Assembly (NCBI RefSeq): GCF_009649845.1
Contig: NZ_WJIE01000005.1
Coordinates: 682,001-746,000, forward strand
Source of the DNA: Polyangium spumosum
GTDB taxonomy: Bacteria > Myxococcota_A > Polyangia > Polyangiales > Polyangiaceae
DNA length: 64,000 nucleotides
Direction of reading: 5' to 3'
Shown here: one piece after another, positions 32,657 to 41,514 of the stretch
Numbering within the stretch: the stretch's first letter is position 1
How the letters are laid out: each line of letters starts with the position of its first letter
The notes under the pieces: model-generated
Told to the model about the DNA's origin: nothing
Databases searched by the model: none
Seen by the model: the letters and a program-made list of their open reading frames with translations, nothing else
Made by a program: the position numbers and the translations under genes

Positions 32657-34142
32657 GGCGGCGCCGCCCGACGACGAAGGCCATTCCGAGCGCCATCACC
32701 GTCACGAACGTGCCCTCCGCCCCGTCGCGCTCGCCCGCGGCGCTGCACGCGCAGCCGCCGGTCATCTGGACGCCCTCGTCGCCGATGGTGGCCGGATTGG
32801 CCCCTGCCCCGGCGGGGCCGCCGCCGGCGCCGTCGAGTCCCCCGGCGCCCCCCGTGCCCGCGGCGACGAGCGCCCCGAAGGTGTACACCGAGCCCGCATT
32901 CTCGCCCTTGTCGTTATCGTCGCCCGGAGCCCCGACGAGCGCCATGTCGACGGAGAGCGCCACCGCGCTGCCGAAAAAATCGGCGTCCGCGCCGTCCGAC
33001 GCGAGCAGCCTCTGCCCCACGACATACCCCTCGGACTCGCGCACGAACAGATAAGCCGTCCCCGCGCCCGAGACATCCGGGCCGCTCAGGTAGGTCCCCA
33101 CGAGCGCGAGCTCACCCGCGAGCGCGGTGGCCATGCCAAACGAGCCGTATTTCTCGGGCTCGGCGGCGAGGAGCTTCTGCTGCATGGCCCAGGTCGTCTC
33201 CGCGCGGCTCCACACGTAGGCCGCGCCCGCGTCCTCGGCCCCGTCGTCGTGCCCGGAGGCCCCCACGAGCGCCGTGTCCCCCGCAATGGCCACGGAGGCA
33301 CCAAAACGATCCTGCTCCCCCGCGTCCTCGGCGGCGAGCCTCTGCTCGAGCGGCCAGGCGCCCTCCGCGCGCGAGAAGACGTACGCCGCGCCGACCGAGA
33401 TCCCCGCGTCCGACATCTCCCGGGGCGCGCCGATGATCGCGTCCTCGGCCGAGAGCGCGACGGAGGACCCGAAATGGCTCCCGTCCCCGCTCGCGGGCAC
33501 GAGCGTCTTCTGCAGACCCCATAGCTGTCCCGACGCGTCCCGAACGAAGACATGCGCCGCGCCGGAGTCGACCCCGGCCCCGTCCTCGCGGCTCGCCCCG
33601 ACGAGCGCGACGCCCCCCACGAGCGCCACCGAGGTGCCGAACGAGCCCACGAGCTCCGGCTTCGGCGATTCGAGCTTCTGCTGCTCGGTCCAGACGCCGT
33701 CCTTTCGCACGAAGACGTACGCCGCGCCCGCATATTCGGCCTGGCCGGTCTTGTTCGGCGCGCCGATGATCGCCACGTCCCCCGAGATCGCCACGGAATA
33801 CCCGAATCCATCCGTCGCCGCTGCATCGGACGCGACGAGCTTCTGCTCGGGGATCCAGACGCCGTCCTTTCGCACGAAGACCTGCGCCGAACCCGCGTTT
33901 ACCTCCACCTGATCGTCGCTGTGCGCCCCGACGATCGCGGTGTCGCCGTCGATCGCCGCCGCGGCGCCGAACTCCGCCTCCTTCGTCCCCTCGGGCGGCA
34001 CGAGCTTCTCGCCCGCGGTCCATTCCAGCGCGAGGGCCAGGGCCGCGGTGCGCTCGGACCCGTCGGCCCCGCATCCGGCCACGGCGCCGAGCCACAAAAG
34101 CGGGACGAGCCCGCAGCAAAGCACGGATGAAATGGTGCGCAT
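32601..34142 (-). CDS. FG-GAP repeat surface protein with MYXO-CTERM-like tail
   Basis: 513 residues. The lipoprotein-type signal is MRTISSVLCCGLVPLLWLGA then VAGC. About seven FG-GAP-like beta-propeller units follow, each with FGxxVAxxGDxAxxGA and a tail of YVFVRKDGVW-like strands, spaced about 50-55 residues. The C-terminus has a Gly-rich linker, then GGCACSAA, a hydrophobic helix (TFVTVMALGMAFVVG) and RRRL: the layout of a MYXO-CTERM sorting tag, whose Cys directs surface anchoring in myxobacteria. An N-terminal lipobox together with this tail is unusual. Function is probably adhesion or a surface scaffold. Confidence 0.85.
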   Translation of the reverse strand: MRTISSVLCCGLVPLLWLGAVAGCGADGSERTAALALALEWTAGEKLVPPEGTKEAEFGAAAAIDGDTAIVGAHSDDQVEVNAGSAQVFVRKDGVWIPEQKLVASDAAATDGFGYSVAISGDVAIIGAPNKTGQAEYAGAAYVFVRKDGVWTEQQKLESPKPELVGSFGTSVALVGGVALVGASREDGAGVDSGAAHVFVRDASGQLWGLQKTLVPASGDGSHFGSSVALSAEDAIIGAPREMSDAGISVGAAYVFSRAEGAWPLEQRLAAEDAGEQDRFGASVAIAGDTALVGASGHDDGAEDAGAAYVWSRAETTWAMQQKLLAAEPEKYGSFGMATALAGELALVGTYLSGPDVSGAGTAYLFVRESEGYVVGQRLLASDGADADFFGSAVALSVDMALVGAPGDDNDKGENAGSVYTFGALVAAGTGGAGGLDGAGGGPAGAGANPATIGDEGVQMTGGCACSAAGERDGAEGTFVTVMALGMAFVVGRRRLNAKDRRGPSSDRAARPG

Positions 34143-34303
34143 GTGTTCCCCCCGTAATCACGCGCGGGCGGTCCGCACGTGATTCTTGCCCAAAGCAAGA
34201 CGCCCCAAGGTTTACACTACAAAGAGCGCGCGACCACCCGACTCGCTGGATTCGTGCAAAATCGTGGACGACCGCGTCCGGTTCCGCCGGAGACGGCCCG
34301 GCC

Positions 34304-34909
34304 TCACACCTCGATCACCCGTTCGTCCGTGACCACGACCGGCAGCGGCACGTCCCCCTCGGTCGCCGGCACCTCCGACAGCACCTGAAAATCGTACACC
34401 ACGCCGATCGCCACCGCCGGCGGGCAGAATCGCGGCAAGGTGCGGTCGTAATACCCCGCCCCATAACCGAGCCGGTTGCCCTCCCCGTCCACGCCGAGCG
34501 CCGGCACCACCACCACGTCGACCGCGCCCACCTCCGGCTCCGACGGCAATGGCTCCTGAAACCCGAGCCCGTGCTCCTCCATCGCCGCAGGATCGGCCGG
34601 GATCCGGAACGTCATCACCTTCGTCGCCGGGTCGATCGCAGGAAATGCCACGACCACGCCCCGCGCCCGCAGGTCCGCGGCGAGCGGCCGGAGGTCCACC
34701 TCGCCCCGCTTCAGGATCGGCCAGAAGAGCGCGACCGCGCGCGCGCCCGAGAGCTCCGGCCGCGACAGGAGCCCCGCGCATATCTTCGCCGACCGCTCGG
34801 CGAGCGACTCGCGTGGGATCGAGTTCCGCAGCGCCCGCATCCGCTGCCTGAGCACGCCCTTCGCGCGGTAACGCAGCACGCGCATCGCCTCGGGATCGAA
34901 GTCTTCCAT
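34304..34909 (-). CDS. 5-formyltetrahydrofolate cyclo-ligase
   Basis: 201 residues from ATG 34909 (MEDFDPEAMRVLRYRAKGVL); a longer frame upstream has no support. The family's N-terminal arm (AKGVLRQRMRALRNSIP) and the catalytic/ATP site with GNRLGYGAGYYDRTL are clear. It converts 5-formyl-THF to 5,10-methenyl-THF with ATP, salvaging folate. No folate gene is adjacent; it is divergent from a GT2 glycosyltransferase gene. Confidence 0.93.
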   Translation of the reverse strand: MEDFDPEAMRVLRYRAKGVLRQRMRALRNSIPRESLAERSAKICAGLLSRPELSGARAVALFWPILKRGEVDLRPLAADLRARGVVVAFPAIDPATKVMTFRIPADPAAMEEHGLGFQEPLPSEPEVGAVDVVVVPALGVDGEGNRLGYGAGYYDRTLPRFCPPAVAIGVVYDFQVLSEVPATEGDVPLPVVVTDERVIEV

Positions 34910-35003
34910 CGGCCCGAGGCTACCTCGAACGTCCACGCCGCGCACGCCCGCGTCGCGCGCGCCTCCCCTGCGCGCCCTCGCCGTGGTAACGGTTCTCGAA
35001 CCG

Positions 35004-35705
35004 ATGCGTCCTTGCGCGATCATCCCTGCTTATCAAGCCTCTCGCACCGTCGCCGAGGTCGTCCGCGCGACGCGGGCCCTCTGGCCCGAGCCCGACGCGG
35101 TCTTCGTCGTCGACGACGGCTCGACCGACGGCAGCGCCGAGCTCGCCCGCAAAGCCGGCGCCGAGGTCCTCTCCCACCCCAACAATCGTGGCAAGGGCGC
35201 CGCGCTGCGCACCGGCATGAGCCACGCCTTGCGCCGCGGCTTCGACGTCGCGGTCACGCTCGACGCCGACGCCCAGCATCCGCCGGCCGAGGCGCGCCGC
35301 ATCGCCTTCTGCGACCCCGACCCGCGCGCCCTCGTCCTCGGCGTGCGCGACCTCGTCAAGGCCGGCGCCCCGCGCGCGAACCAGATGTCGAACCGCATCT
35401 CGAACTTCTTCCTCTCGCTCTTCAGCGGCCGCCCGCTCGCCGACACGCAATGCGGGCTGCGCCGGTATCCCCTCCAGACGACCCTCTCGCTCGGCGCACG
35501 CGACGACGGTTATGCGTTCGAGGCCGAGATCATCCTCCGCGCCGTCGCCGCCGGCGTCCGCATCGTCGAGGTCCCCATGGACGTCGTCTATCCGCCCGAG
35601 CACGAGCGCGTCACCCATTTCCACAGCGTGCGCGACCCGGCCCGCATCGTCTTTCGTGTCCTCGGCACCCTCGCCGAGTCGCGCATCACCCCCGCCACGC
35701 CGTGA
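35004..35705 (+). CDS. GT2 glycosyltransferase, polyprenol-phosphate mannosyltransferase-like
   Basis: 233 residues from ATG 35004; a GTG at 34983 would add seven. It has a GT-A fold: CAIIPAYQASRTVAEVV, VFVVDDGSTDGSAE, NNRGKGAALRTGMSHAL and TLDADAQHPP (D-x-D). It lacks C-terminal TM helices, so it is like dolichol/undecaprenyl-phosphate sugar transferases. Product is likely a lipid-linked sugar that could feed the GT-C-like proteins of this window (inference). Its stop overlaps the GTG of the C45 hydrolase (GTGA), starting a three-gene operon. Confidence 0.88.
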   Translation: MRPCAIIPAYQASRTVAEVVRATRALWPEPDAVFVVDDGSTDGSAELARKAGAEVLSHPNNRGKGAALRTGMSHALRRGFDVAVTLDADAQHPPAEARRIAFCDPDPRALVLGVRDLVKAGAPRANQMSNRISNFFLSLFSGRPLADTQCGLRRYPLQTTLSLGARDDGYAFEAEIILRAVAAGVRIVEVPMDVVYPPEHERVTHFHSVRDPARIVFRVLGTLAESRITPATP

Positions 35706-37168
35706 CCGAAGAAGGCCCGAAGAAGCCCGCCGAGAGGCCCCGCGCGCGCTGGAGACGGCGCCTCGTCGTGGTGTTCGTCCTCCTCGTCGTCGTCCCCACG
35801 CTCGCCCATTTCGGCGTTCTCCTCGGCACGCGCATCGAGCCCCCTGCCATCGCCGCGACGTCCGGCGACGCCGCCGAGGCGCGCCCCGGCCTGCGCGTCC
35901 TCGGCCCCGCGTATGCCCGCAAGCGCGGCGCGATCCTCGAGGTGCGCCTCGCGGGCACCCCCGAGGAGATCGGCCACCAGCATTCGCGCCTGCTCTACCC
36001 CGAAATGGTGGAGAACGAGGGCACCCTCTACGACCAGTTCCGCCATTATGTCCCCGTCCCGCCGCTCCGCTGGCTGCTCGTCGACCTGAGCCGCCTCGAG
36101 TTCCGCCACGTCGACCAGGGAATGCAGGACGAGCGCCGCCGCGAGATCGCCGCCCAGGCCCGCGCCTTCTCGCCCGACCCTTACGACGATTTCCTCTCGA
36201 CCTACCATCGCTTCGTCTTTTTGCATTCCCTTTACGACATCGCCCTCTCCTTCGAGCATTCGCCCCTCATCGGCTGCACGAGCTTCGCCCTCGGCGACGG
36301 CGCCTTCGAGGACGGGCACACCGTGCTCGCCCGCAATTTCGATTTCGAGGCCGGCAGCATCTTCGACACCGGCAAGGCCGTCTTCCTCGTCCGCGAACAG
36401 GGCCGTATTCCTTATGCCTCCGTCGCCTGGCCCGGCCTCGTCGGCGCCGTCAGCGGCATGAACGCCGAGGGCCTCGCGCTCGTCGTCCACGGCGCCCGCG
36501 CGAGCGATCCGCGCCCCGTCGGCGAGCCCGTCGTCCACACGACGCGCGATCTGCTCGCCCGCGCCCGCACCACCGAAGAGGCCGTCGAGCTCCTCCGCGA
36601 TCGCGCCCCCATGGTCTCGCACATGATCATGCTCACCGACGCGAAGGGCGACGTCGCCATCGTCGAGCGCGCCCCGGGCCATCCGATCCACGTCCGTCGT
36701 GGACGCGGCAAGGTCCCCCTCACGAACCACCTCGAAGGCCCGCTCGCCGGCGATCCCGCGAACCGCCGCGTCGAGGAGAAGACCTCCACCCGCCCCCGCC
36801 GCGCGCGCCTCGACGAGCTGCTCGCGAATCTCCCGCCCGGCGCGTCCGTCGAACGCGTGGTGGGCGTCTTGCGCGACAAAAAGGGCCTCGGCGACGTGGA
36901 GCTCCCGATCGGCCACCGCCGCGCGCTCGACGCGCTCATCGCCACACACGCCGTCGTCATGGACACCACGGCGCGTGTCCTCTGGGTCAGCGAAGGCCCC
37001 CACCTGCTCGGCCGCTTCGTGCGCTTCGACCTCGCCCGGCTCCTCGGATCGAGCTACGAACCCAGAGACGACGAGCCCATCGTCACCCTCCCCGAGGACC
37101 CGCTGCATCGGTCCCCGGCCTACGAGGCGTGGGAAAAAGCGGGAATGCCGCATCATGGAGAGCTCTGA
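35702..37168 (+). CDS. C45 family autoproteolytic acyltransferase/hydrolase
   Basis: 488 residues from a GTG overlapping the upstream stop. One N-terminal TM helix (RLVVVFVLLVVVPTLAHFGV, about 18-38) anchors a periplasmic Ntn-fold domain. The probable nucleophile is Cys192 in LIGCTSFALGDG, which would become N-terminal after self-cleavage, followed by VLARNFDFE and GLVGAVSGMNAEGLAL as in the C45/acyl-CoA:6-APA acyltransferase group. A substrate cannot be assigned; amide-linked lipids or peptides are typical. It overlaps both neighbours by 4 and 1 bases, so it works with a polyprenol-phosphate glycosyltransferase and a LolA-like protein. Confidence 0.82.
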   Translation: MTEEGPKKPAERPRARWRRRLVVVFVLLVVVPTLAHFGVLLGTRIEPPAIAATSGDAAEARPGLRVLGPAYARKRGAILEVRLAGTPEEIGHQHSRLLYPEMVENEGTLYDQFRHYVPVPPLRWLLVDLSRLEFRHVDQGMQDERRREIAAQARAFSPDPYDDFLSTYHRFVFLHSLYDIALSFEHSPLIGCTSFALGDGAFEDGHTVLARNFDFEAGSIFDTGKAVFLVREQGRIPYASVAWPGLVGAVSGMNAEGLALVVHGARASDPRPVGEPVVHTTRDLLARARTTEEAVELLRDRAPMVSHMIMLTDAKGDVAIVERAPGHPIHVRRGRGKVPLTNHLEGPLAGDPANRRVEEKTSTRPRRARLDELLANLPPGASVERVVGVLRDKKGLGDVELPIGHRRALDALIATHAVVMDTTARVLWVSEGPHLLGRFVRFDLARLLGSSYEPRDDEPIVTLPEDPLHRSPAYEAWEKAGMPHHGEL

Positions 37169-37818
37169 TGGATCGACGTGATTTCTTCCGAAATGCCCTC
37201 GCCGCCTCGGGCGCGCTCCTCCTCCCCTCGACGTTGGCCTCCGAGGCGTACGCCGACGAGGTCTCCGAGGTCCTCGCCCAGATCACGAAGGCCCGCGCGG
37301 ATCTGAAGACGCTCGTCGGCCCCTTCGAGCAGGAGCGGACGATCGGCCTGCTCGCCACGGCCGTGAAGAGCGCCGGCGAGATGAGCCTGGTCCGGCCCGA
37401 TCGATTGCGCTGGGAGCTCTTGCCCCCCGACGCGGTCACCTACTGGGTCGGCCCCGAGGGTTTTTCCTTCGCGACCCCGCGCGGCGCGGCGAGCGTCGGC
37501 AAGGCCGCCGCGGGCCGGTTCGCCGCGGTGCTCGGCGATCTCTTGATCCTGATGGGCGGCGACCTCCAGCAGCTCCGCGCCCGCTACGAGCTCACGGTCC
37601 CCAGCAAAAAAGACGGCATCACGCTCCGGGCCGTGCCCCGCGCCGAGGACGTGAAGAAACACGTCAAGCGCCTCGAAATGCGCCTCGGCCTCGAGCTCTG
37701 GACGATCAAGGAGGTCACGATCGAGGAGCAGAGCGGCGATCTGAGCGTCATTCGATTCGGAAAGCTCAAGCGCGACGTCGCCGTCGACCCGGCGAAGATG
37801 AAGCCCTCGAAGCGCTGA
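37168..37818 (+). CDS. LolA-like outer-membrane lipoprotein carrier family protein
   Basis: 216 residues from ATG 37168 (TGATG overlap with the C45 gene). The signal contains RRDFFRNALAASGALLLP, a twin-arginine pattern, so export may be through Tat. The mature part follows LolA: VLAQITKARADLKTLVGPFE, then SAGEMSLVRPDRLRWELLPP and repeated strands. LolA-like paralogues outside the Lol pathway often serve glycolipid or aryl-polyene transport. Its operon suggests it chaperones a lipid product of the glycosyltransferase/C45 pair (inference). Confidence 0.83.
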   Translation: MDRRDFFRNALAASGALLLPSTLASEAYADEVSEVLAQITKARADLKTLVGPFEQERTIGLLATAVKSAGEMSLVRPDRLRWELLPPDAVTYWVGPEGFSFATPRGAASVGKAAAGRFAAVLGDLLILMGGDLQQLRARYELTVPSKKDGITLRAVPRAEDVKKHVKRLEMRLGLELWTIKEVTIEEQSGDLSVIRFGKLKRDVAVDPAKMKPSKR

Positions 37819-37826
37819 AATGTCCC

Positions 37827-39038
37827 CTAGCGGCGCGCGATCTTCCGCGCCGCCGCCAATCCATCTCGCAACGTCGCTTTCGTCGTGATCCCGCCGAGCC
37901 CGAGGTCGAGGTCCACGAGCGCCCGGGCCGCCGAGGGCGAGAGGCCCGTGAGCACCACCCGCGCGCCGAGCAGGCCCACCGCTTTCGTCGCGCTCACGAG
38001 CGCCTCCGCGACGGACGCGTCCACCGACGGCACGCCCGTCACGTCGAGAATGGCGACCTCGGCCGCGTGGGTCACCACGCCGTCGAGCAGCGTCGCCATC
38101 ATTTGCTCGGCCCGCGCGTGGTCCACGGTCCCCACGAGCGGCATCAAGAGGACGCCGTCGCCGAGCGGCACGAGCGGCGTGGAGATCGCCCGGAGCATCT
38201 CGCGTTGCGCGCGGATCGTCTCCTCCTGCGCCGCAGCCGCCTGCGCCGCGCGCTCGGCCGCGAGCTGCTCCGTCACGTCCGTCAAGACCGCCTGCGAACG
38301 AACCGTATTGCCGTGCTCGTCCCGATCGGCGATCGCCGAGAGCATCACGTCCATCACCGAGCCGTCCTTGCGGACGAACTGATAAAGGATGTTGTCGCAT
38401 CGACCGGTCTTGAAGAACTCCGGCAATACGACCTCACGGGCATATTTCGAGGATTCCGACGTCAAGAACTCCGACGAGCGCCGCCCGAGCACCTCGTCCG
38501 CCGTGTACCCCATCGCCTCGACCCATCGGTCGTTCACCGCGGAGAGCCGCCCCTGCGCGTCGATCGAATGCATGATCGCCGGCAGGCGGCTGTAGAACCA
38601 TTCGTGGTGCCTCTCCGCGTGATCCGCCGCGCGGCGCGCCTCCGCGAGGGCCGCGGCCGATTGCCTCGCGAGGGACGTGGCGACGCGCTCGATGACCTCC
38701 TCGACGAAGGACGCCGCCGCTCCGCCGCCCGAAGGTTCGCTCGACGCGAGGGCGTGGCGGACGAGGGCGCGACGGACGGCGCCGAGCAAGACGAGCGCGC
38801 CGTCGAGCGGGGTCTCTGCGCGCTCCAGATGCTCGAGCAGGGCCGCGGCGAGGGCCTCCGGGTCGCCGTCCGGAGGTGGGCGAAGGATCCCGTCCACGAG
38901 CGGCGCGAGGCTCGAAACGGGCGCGCCCGCCGCTCCGCGCCCGACGCGCTCTTCCAGGTCCCGGCCGGCCTCTTCCAGGATGGCGTCACGCCGGGTGAGC
39001 AGCGAGACGAGCGCGGCGGCAATCGAAGGGGGCGACAT
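37827..39038 (-). CDS. PAS-STAS protein (RsbR-like) with N-terminal helical domain
   Basis: 403 residues. An all-helical N-terminal region (about 1-140, RsbR_N-like) leads to a PAS domain at about 150-260 (MHSIDAQGRLSAVNDRWVEA, GYTADEVLG, VLTDVTEQL). A coiled coil and a C-terminal STAS domain at about 290-395 follow (VAILDVTGVPSVDASVAEAL, VVLTGLSPSAARALV). The Ser in VDAS and the Ser/Thr in TGLS lie where stressosome proteins are phosphorylated. Its layout matches the protein at 12026-12910. No switch kinase lies nearby, so the partner must be elsewhere. Confidence 0.88.
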   Translation of the reverse strand: MSPPSIAAALVSLLTRRDAILEEAGRDLEERVGRGAAGAPVSSLAPLVDGILRPPPDGDPEALAAALLEHLERAETPLDGALVLLGAVRRALVRHALASSEPSGGGAAASFVEEVIERVATSLARQSAAALAEARRAADHAERHHEWFYSRLPAIMHSIDAQGRLSAVNDRWVEAMGYTADEVLGRRSSEFLTSESSKYAREVVLPEFFKTGRCDNILYQFVRKDGSVMDVMLSAIADRDEHGNTVRSQAVLTDVTEQLAAERAAQAAAAQEETIRAQREMLRAISTPLVPLGDGVLLMPLVGTVDHARAEQMMATLLDGVVTHAAEVAILDVTGVPSVDASVAEALVSATKAVGLLGARVVLTGLSPSAARALVDLDLGLGGITTKATLRDGLAAARKIARR

Positions 39039-39162
39039 GAGCGCGCGTTTATAGGTCGAGCGCCCGCGTTTGGAAACGATCTTTTGAGCACGAACGAACT
39101 GTAATTTCGCCCGAGGCTGGATTCCATGGACGCTCGCTCGCCCTCGCTCCGGGCGCGCGGCC

Positions 39163-41433
39163 TCACAACATCGCCACGGGATCCATGTCCACCACGACCC
39201 GCACCCGCCGATCGATCTCCGGGATCGCCGCGGCCGCCACCTGGGTCGCCGCCCGGAGGGCGCGCCGATCCTTGGAGCGCAAAAGGACGCGGAATCGATA
39301 CCGGCCGCGCAGCCGCGCGAGCGGCGCCGCCGCGGGGCCGAGCACCTCGACGACGCGTGATTGTCCCTCGGGCGAGGTCTTCGCGTGCGCCGCGATCACG
39401 CCCGCCGCGCGCCGCGCCACGTCCTCGTCGAGCGCGTCGACCCGGAAGAGCGACAGCCGCGAAAAGGGCGGATATCCGACCTCGGCCCGATCGGCGAGCT
39501 CGTGCTCCAGAAAGGCGCTCACGTCGTGCCGCATCGCGAATTGCACGGCCGGCTGCGCGGGGTTTCGCGTTTGAATGATCACGCGGCCAGGGCGATCGCG
39601 CCTCCCGGCGCGCCCCGCGACCTGCACGAGGAGCTGGAACCCACGCTCGGAGGCGCGAAAATCCGGCAATGACAGCGCCGCGTCCGCGTTGAGCACGCCG
39701 ACGAGCGTCACATTGCCGAGGTCGTGCCCCTTCGTGACCATTTGCGTGCCCACGAGCACGTCGATCTCGCCCGCCCGCATCTTCGCGAGGATCGCCTCGG
39801 CCTTCGCGCCGTCGGCGACGTCCCGGTCGAGCCGCGCCACGCGCGCCGCGGGGAAGGCCTCCGCGATGGTCTCCTCGAGCCGCTCGGTCCCGAGCCCCTC
39901 GAGCGCGAGCGAGGGCGCCTTGCACTCCGCGCACGCCGCGGGCATCGGCCCCTCCCAGTCGCAATAATGGCACCGCATGCGCCCGCCCCGCGCCCGGTGG
40001 AACGTGAGCGCCACCGAGCACGAGAGGCACGTCGCCACGTGCCCGCACGACTCGCACACGACGCTCGGCGCGAAGCCGCGTCGATTGAGGAACAGGATCG
40101 CCTGCTCCCCCGCGGCGAGCGACTTTTCGAGCGCGCGGTGGAGCGGCAACGAGACGAGCTTGTTCCCCGTCGGCCCCGGCCCGATCCGCCGCAGATCGAC
40201 CGTCGTCACCTCGGGCAACGTCGCCTCCCGGTGCGCGCGGTCGGGCAGGCGTAATTCGACGAGTTTTCCCTGACGAGCGAGCTGCACCGATTCGAGCGAC
40301 GGCGTCGCCGACCCGAGCACCGCCACGGCCGAGGCGCGGTGCGCCCGCAACAAGGCCATGTCGCGGGCGTGATACCGCACGCCCTCCTCCTGCTTGAACG
40401 AGCCGTCGTGCTCCTCGTCCACGAGGACGAGCCCGAGGTTCGTGACGGGCGCGAAGATCGCCGAGCGCGCCCCGATCGCCACGCGCACGGCCCCCGTCCG
40501 CACGCGCTTCCACATCGCGTGCCGATCCGACTCCGACAAACCGCTGTGCAAGACCGCGAGGTCATCGCCGAACCGCGCCCGGAAGCGCGACACGAGCTGC
40601 GGCGTGAGCGCGATCTCCGGCACCATCACGATCGCGCCCCGCCCCCGCGCGAGGCACCCCGCGATGGCGCGCAGATACACCTCGGTCTTTCCGGACCCGG
40701 TCACGCCAAAAAGAAGAAATGCGGCCGGCTTCGCCTCCGAGAGCGCTCCCTCGATCCGCGCCTCGGCCGCCGCCTGCGCCTCGTTCAATGCCGGCGGCTC
40801 GTCCTTCGGCTCGGGCCGCGCGAAGAACGCGTCGCGCGGCGGCTCCCGCTCCTCCACGACCACGAGCCCCAGCGACGCGAGCTTCTTCACGGCGGCCCGG
40901 GCATTACCGAATTTCTCCTCGAGCCGGGCGATCGGCATCTCCCCGTTCGCCCGGAGCAGCGCCAGCGCCGACGCGGCTTGCCCGCGCAAGACCCCCGGCT
41001 CCTCCACGGCGTCCGTGGGCCGCGCATACGCGATCTTGCGCCCGCCCACCTGCTTGACGCGCGAGAGCGTGCCCGGGAGCTCGCCTTGCGCCTCGAGCGC
41101 GCGCACGTCCTCGCGCTCGACGGCCGGCAACGCGAGCCGGAGGACCTCGCCGATCGGCGCGAAATAATACGACGAGAGCTCCCGCAAAAACGAGAGCAGC
41201 TCCCCCGGCAGGACGGGCTCGGGATCAACGACCGCCGTGATGGGCTTGAGCCGCACGCCCTCGGGCGCGTCGCCCTCGGAGGTCGCGAGGACCACGCCGA
41301 GGACCTTCTTTCGGCCGAACTCGACGAGCACCCGCGCGCCCGGACGAACCGAAGCGGCGAGCGCGGGCGGGACCTCGTAGGAGAAGGCCCGAGCGAGCGG
41401 GACGGGGACGGCGACCTCGCAGAGCAGGGGCAT
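39163..41433 (-). CDS. priA: Primosomal replication restart helicase PriA
   Basis: 756 residues, normal for PriA. Order: N-terminal 3'-DNA-binding domain (VAVPVPLARAFSYEVP, VLVEFGRKKVLGVV), helicase core with Walker A (GVTGSGKTEVYLR), DEEH box (VLVDEEHDGSFKQEE), and a zinc domain with eight cysteines (CESC, CLSC, CHYC, CAEC). A C-terminal domain ends VRVVVDMDPVAML. It reloads the replisome at stalled forks. The ATG at 41433 starts the expected MPLLCEVAVPVPL. No neighbouring replication genes. Confidence 0.95.
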   Translation of the reverse strand: MPLLCEVAVPVPLARAFSYEVPPALAASVRPGARVLVEFGRKKVLGVVLATSEGDAPEGVRLKPITAVVDPEPVLPGELLSFLRELSSYYFAPIGEVLRLALPAVEREDVRALEAQGELPGTLSRVKQVGGRKIAYARPTDAVEEPGVLRGQAASALALLRANGEMPIARLEEKFGNARAAVKKLASLGLVVVEEREPPRDAFFARPEPKDEPPALNEAQAAAEARIEGALSEAKPAAFLLFGVTGSGKTEVYLRAIAGCLARGRGAIVMVPEIALTPQLVSRFRARFGDDLAVLHSGLSESDRHAMWKRVRTGAVRVAIGARSAIFAPVTNLGLVLVDEEHDGSFKQEEGVRYHARDMALLRAHRASAVAVLGSATPSLESVQLARQGKLVELRLPDRAHREATLPEVTTVDLRRIGPGPTGNKLVSLPLHRALEKSLAAGEQAILFLNRRGFAPSVVCESCGHVATCLSCSVALTFHRARGGRMRCHYCDWEGPMPAACAECKAPSLALEGLGTERLEETIAEAFPAARVARLDRDVADGAKAEAILAKMRAGEIDVLVGTQMVTKGHDLGNVTLVGVLNADAALSLPDFRASERGFQLLVQVAGRAGRRDRPGRVIIQTRNPAQPAVQFAMRHDVSAFLEHELADRAEVGYPPFSRLSLFRVDALDEDVARRAAGVIAAHAKTSPEGQSRVVEVLGPAAAPLARLRGRYRFRVLLRSKDRRALRAATQVAAAAIPEIDRRVRVVVDMDPVAML

Positions 41434-41514
41434 GGTTGCCCGGAGAGGTATCAGGTTTTCGAGGGTCGTGCACCCGGGAGGACGGGCGGACGCGACGACG
41501 ACGATTGAGCCTTT

